22,551 nucleotides of DNA from Phallusia fumigata. Lineage: Eukaryota; Chordata; Ascidiacea; Phlebobranchia; Ascidiidae. This document shows, piece by piece, positions 19,661 through 22,551 of this stretch. The first letter of the stretch is position 1; each line of letters opens with the position of its first letter. The stretch is taken from NCBI GenBank assembly GCA_008931825.1, contig QXVZ01008074.1:1-22551 (forward strand). The letters run 5' to 3'. The notes under the pieces are model-generated. The model saw only the letters and a program-made list of their open reading frames with translations, was not told the DNA's origin and ran no database searches. A program made the translations under genes and the position numbers.

Positions 19661-20059
19661 AGCCTATAAGGCGACAAATGGCGTTGCAGACCCTCAATAA
19701 GTTTCTGATATAAATTTTTCCAATCCCCATCTAAAGTTAATTTCAATATGAATATCAACAGTGTCTGTATTGCTTCCAAATGCTTTTACATGTCACAATA
19801 TAAATGTTTGGAACCAGAAGAGGCAAAAAGTAACCTCTTTATCGAAACAACTAGCATATATGTTATCCTAGCCCGTAGAGTATACCACGTCAGAAATAAC
19901 AAACCCAAAATGGCCAGAAACAGGAAAAATCTCTTTCTACACTACTAAAGTAAGTTAACTTTCTAAAATTTGCCGTCAGTTTCGTGGGACTAAAGTGCGG
20001 ACCAACAGCGCAAAAAAAGTAGAACAAATATCCTGATGACCAAGCCAAAGAGTGACAGA

Positions 20060-22551
20060 TCAAACTTCCACTTTTGTTGCAGGTGCAATTTTGTTTCCAA
20101 TATTCTTGTTAGCCAACCATGGGCAACAATCTGCAAAATTAAGACAAATTTTAGACAGGTTTGGTCAACATTTCTATAAACCGCATCAAAAAGCCCTATA
20201 CCTAGTAGGTAAAGTTGCCATGACTTTTTCTGTTGCTCCGGTGGGGTTTCGATATTCGGGTTTTGTGCTTCTAAGTCAATTTCCTTGACGCGATTCATGT
20301 ATTCAAATGTTGTCTGGTTCAGTTTGGCTGTAAGAAAAATAAATGTTTTATCATCTTGCCCGGCTACCGCAAAGCAAAGACATCAAGAAAAAAACAACCA
20401 ACAGCACGTTTTACTGTTTATGTTAACCAAACCTTAGGTTAAAACAAAGTACAACTACACAACGTTTTGACCAACAAGGCACATGCGGCAAAGTTTTGCA
20501 TTGAATGTTGGGGGATCTAAGAAATTTTGCGGACAAATTTTGAAAGGCTCTATTGTTATATCCGCAGTGGTCAATCCCTACATTGCGTTGACCAAAATGA
20601 TTTGTTGGAATGTGGCACCAATTTTTATGCTAGAAAAGAAGTCATTCGCATCTTTAGGAATTCGCGTTTGAATTAGGAGACCTTTTTTAGCTGCAAAGTG
20701 TATAAGCTTACCCAATCGGGCGTGGAACCACATAAGCCATATCTGGTAGGAAAATATGGACAGGTGAGTGGTTATCTTAAATCCAAGTAAAACTTGAACA
20801 CAGATCGGTTGACTGCTCCACCAAATATCTGCACGAAAAAAAATAAAATGTTTTGAATTCAAGGCTTATATTCGGTTCCGATCCACAATTTTCAAAAGGA
20901 TACCAACCTTGCTCCAGAAGGTTTGATTCCAAAAATGAGCTTACAAACACGAATCCAGCAACGGTTGAGAAAACAACGTTGGCTATCATCCATATGATCA
21001 CAGTCCAAACAAAGAGTCTGAACAGAAACAGAAATATTTACTTGCAGAAACAAAACGGACCAGAGTGTTTATGAACAAGAGATGCCGTTAGGATGATGGG
21101 ATTACATAGCCCTATATAAGTAGTTGTAACGCAAATTAAAAGTCCAATTTTAAATCGGGTAAATTATTACGTGTTTTTTAACTTGATCCTCTAACAATTA
21201 GCTCATGGGTCTATTTTATTTCCTTTTCCAATATTTTACCTTGTTTCAACGGAGATTTATGCGCATAGATAGTACACAACCGTTATTACGAAGAAAAAAT
21301 ATTTTGCACAATAACAGAAGCCTATTCGCTCATTTAAAATAAGTGTTTTACATTTACCTGTAGTTTTTCATCCCCACGCAGGAATTAATCCATCTGCAGT
21401 GGTGATCAAATCTTTCCACACATTTGTTGCACTTTCTGCAGTGCTTGCTCCCCTTGTATCTGTGAAGCAAAACAAAAGTACTCAAAAAAGCCGTCATGGT
21501 GTACAAAGTTGCAAAAATATCTGTTTGCGACGATTTTGTAATTTGTAAACTGTTTGGTGAAGTGATAACAAAGTACTTGGTTCCTACGATTTGCGGATAA
21601 CAACGGGTGTTTGTCATGTCGGCTAAGCACTAAAAACGGCAAGGAATATGCGCAAACAGTAAAAAGGCATTTGCATGCAAACACATCAAGAAAGTCTTGT
21701 TCCTTAAAGTCTAGCAGCTAGATTTAAACGCCCAAACACAAGCGGTGTTGCTGTAACATTTAAATGTACGCCATTGTTTCTAAGACGCTAATTCGTTCTG
21801 CGAAAACCCATTTCGAAGAAACGCCAGAATTCAAAACGGTCAACTTATAAAGATGCAAAACTGCTTCACTGGGATCCAGACATAGAGGAGGAGCACATAC
21901 GAACACACTTACACAATGACTTCGCAAATAAAGCAGTAGTCGCCTTCGATCACGTGACGACGAGTGCTTCGGTCAAAAATCGGCACAACTCGTGATTTGT
22001 TGTAAATAGTTCCTTTTGCGTTGTCGTCTACTGCGTCCACAGACGTAGCAACCGATACCATGGTGATTTGCGCTCCAAGCACAATAGAAGTAGTCTGAAA
22101 ATGGAAACGTTTTAATCTTAGAACAACTATCACAACCCGTATCGCTAAGACTGTTTGAGGATAAGAGGTGGAAATGTCCTATTCCCTCGCGATGATAAAA
22201 AATTACGCTTTATATCAAACAATAGACATATTCGTGCTTATATTGCGATGTGCAGTATCGCATAAGAAAGCAATTTACATCGTTACGACTTAATTGCTAA
22301 AAGACACATTTATTCTTCAAAATTCCCTGACCCCGCGATGTACGCTAAAGAAATCCCCGAAAATATATGCCCCAGACTTCGTGATCATTGTTTGCGTCAT
22401 GCGGAACCCCGAGTTATAAACGCCCAACATTTTAAAATTTATCTGTCGTAATTCTACGGCTATAACTCAACGAAACTAGATACGCTACAATGGACGAAGA
22501 AACGCCTCACAGCAACAACATAACACTTACCCCTACAACGCCAAAGTTCCA
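20060..22551 (-). CDS. DHHC palmitoyltransferase, ZDHHC1/11-like, partial at 5' end
   Basis: Exons in transcript order: 22551-22531 (continues off the window), 22094-21913, 21459-21358, 21017-20908, 20828-20712, 20327-20202, 20130-20060, giving 242 residues and a TGA stop. The borders are GT-AG and every phase agrees. The enzyme moves palmitate from its own Cys to Cys of substrate proteins at internal membranes. The Cys-rich domain runs about residues 54-101: [13 protein letters not shown], then D-H-H-C at 86-89 with Cys89 catalytic. H-V-I-E before the domain, and a basic residue then W after D-H-H-C, are ZDHHC1/11 traits. Two membrane segments follow (about 103-125 and 150-173), then T-T-F-E at 183-186, the conserved TTxE motif. 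The DPG-like motif before the domain is altered to D-A-V-D. The C-tail is very short and has a Cys pair (221-222). The first membrane segment lies outside the window. The last exon rests on a strong acceptor (TTAATTTTGCAG) and matching phase only. Confidence 0.93.

Larger units (their letters stand above)
18219..20000. other. Intergenic stretch between convergent genes
   Basis: No coding exon could be supported here on either strand. Short overlapping frames at 18,653-18,925 lack homology or splice context. It holds a small palindrome (18,880), an 11-base tandem repeat (18,901) and a duplicated foldback element (19,387-19,660). The 3' UTR of the - strand acyltransferase gene should extend left from 20,059. 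No AATAAA for it stood out close by. Confidence 0.5.

Overview
The window is animal nuclear DNA. It is AT-rich, most coding sequence is split by GT-AG introns, and three N positions (1126, 2347, 13412) mark a draft assembly. Short introns (about 80-450 bases), a deuterostome-style trypsin-like protease and a ZDHHC1/11-type acyltransferase fit an invertebrate chordate, most likely a tunicate such as Ciona. That assignment is inference. No bacterial or viral gene was found, and almost all short open frames in the window are chance reading frames.

Region 1 (1 to about 10,000) is a nested repeat array with no convincing intact gene. Two copies of a roughly 5-kb block (A, 1-5340; B, 5817-10,000) lie head to tail, with an extra unit at 5353-5880 between them. 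Copy A also carries a 785-base tandem duplication. The array is built from older units. 'U' units begin with a signal-peptide-like micro-ORF and keep splice-donor-like GTAAGT sites at equivalent places. 'V' units share a motif reading CTGCAAC(A/T)AAAC. Other units carry a palindrome centred on GTGCAC. The U units look like decayed exons of a tandemly duplicated gene for a small secreted protein; this is inference.

Region 2 (10,000-13,730) holds more diverged U and V copies, a triplicated segment (11,880-13,050), a clean 213-base hAT-type MITE with an 8-base target duplication, and a second hairpin-rich dispersed repeat (13,423-13,640).

Region 3 (13,800-14,750) may hold a small two-exon + strand gene ending near an AATAAA at 14,727. 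An overlapping tRNA-derived SINE head is a competing reading. At 15,107-15,185 a tight cluster of E-box, CRE, GC-box, E-box and CCAAT motifs looks like a promoter. It stands about 0.75 kb upstream of the first protease exon that I can support.

Region 4 (15,936-18,080, +) is a seven-exon trypsin-like serine protease with complete catalytic triad, activation site and disulfide pattern. Its signal peptide exon was not found. Region 5 (20,060-22,551, -) is the C-terminal part, seven exons, of a DHHC palmitoyltransferase that continues beyond the right edge. The two genes converge on an intergenic stretch of about 1.9 kb containing foldback repeats. They have no evident functional link.
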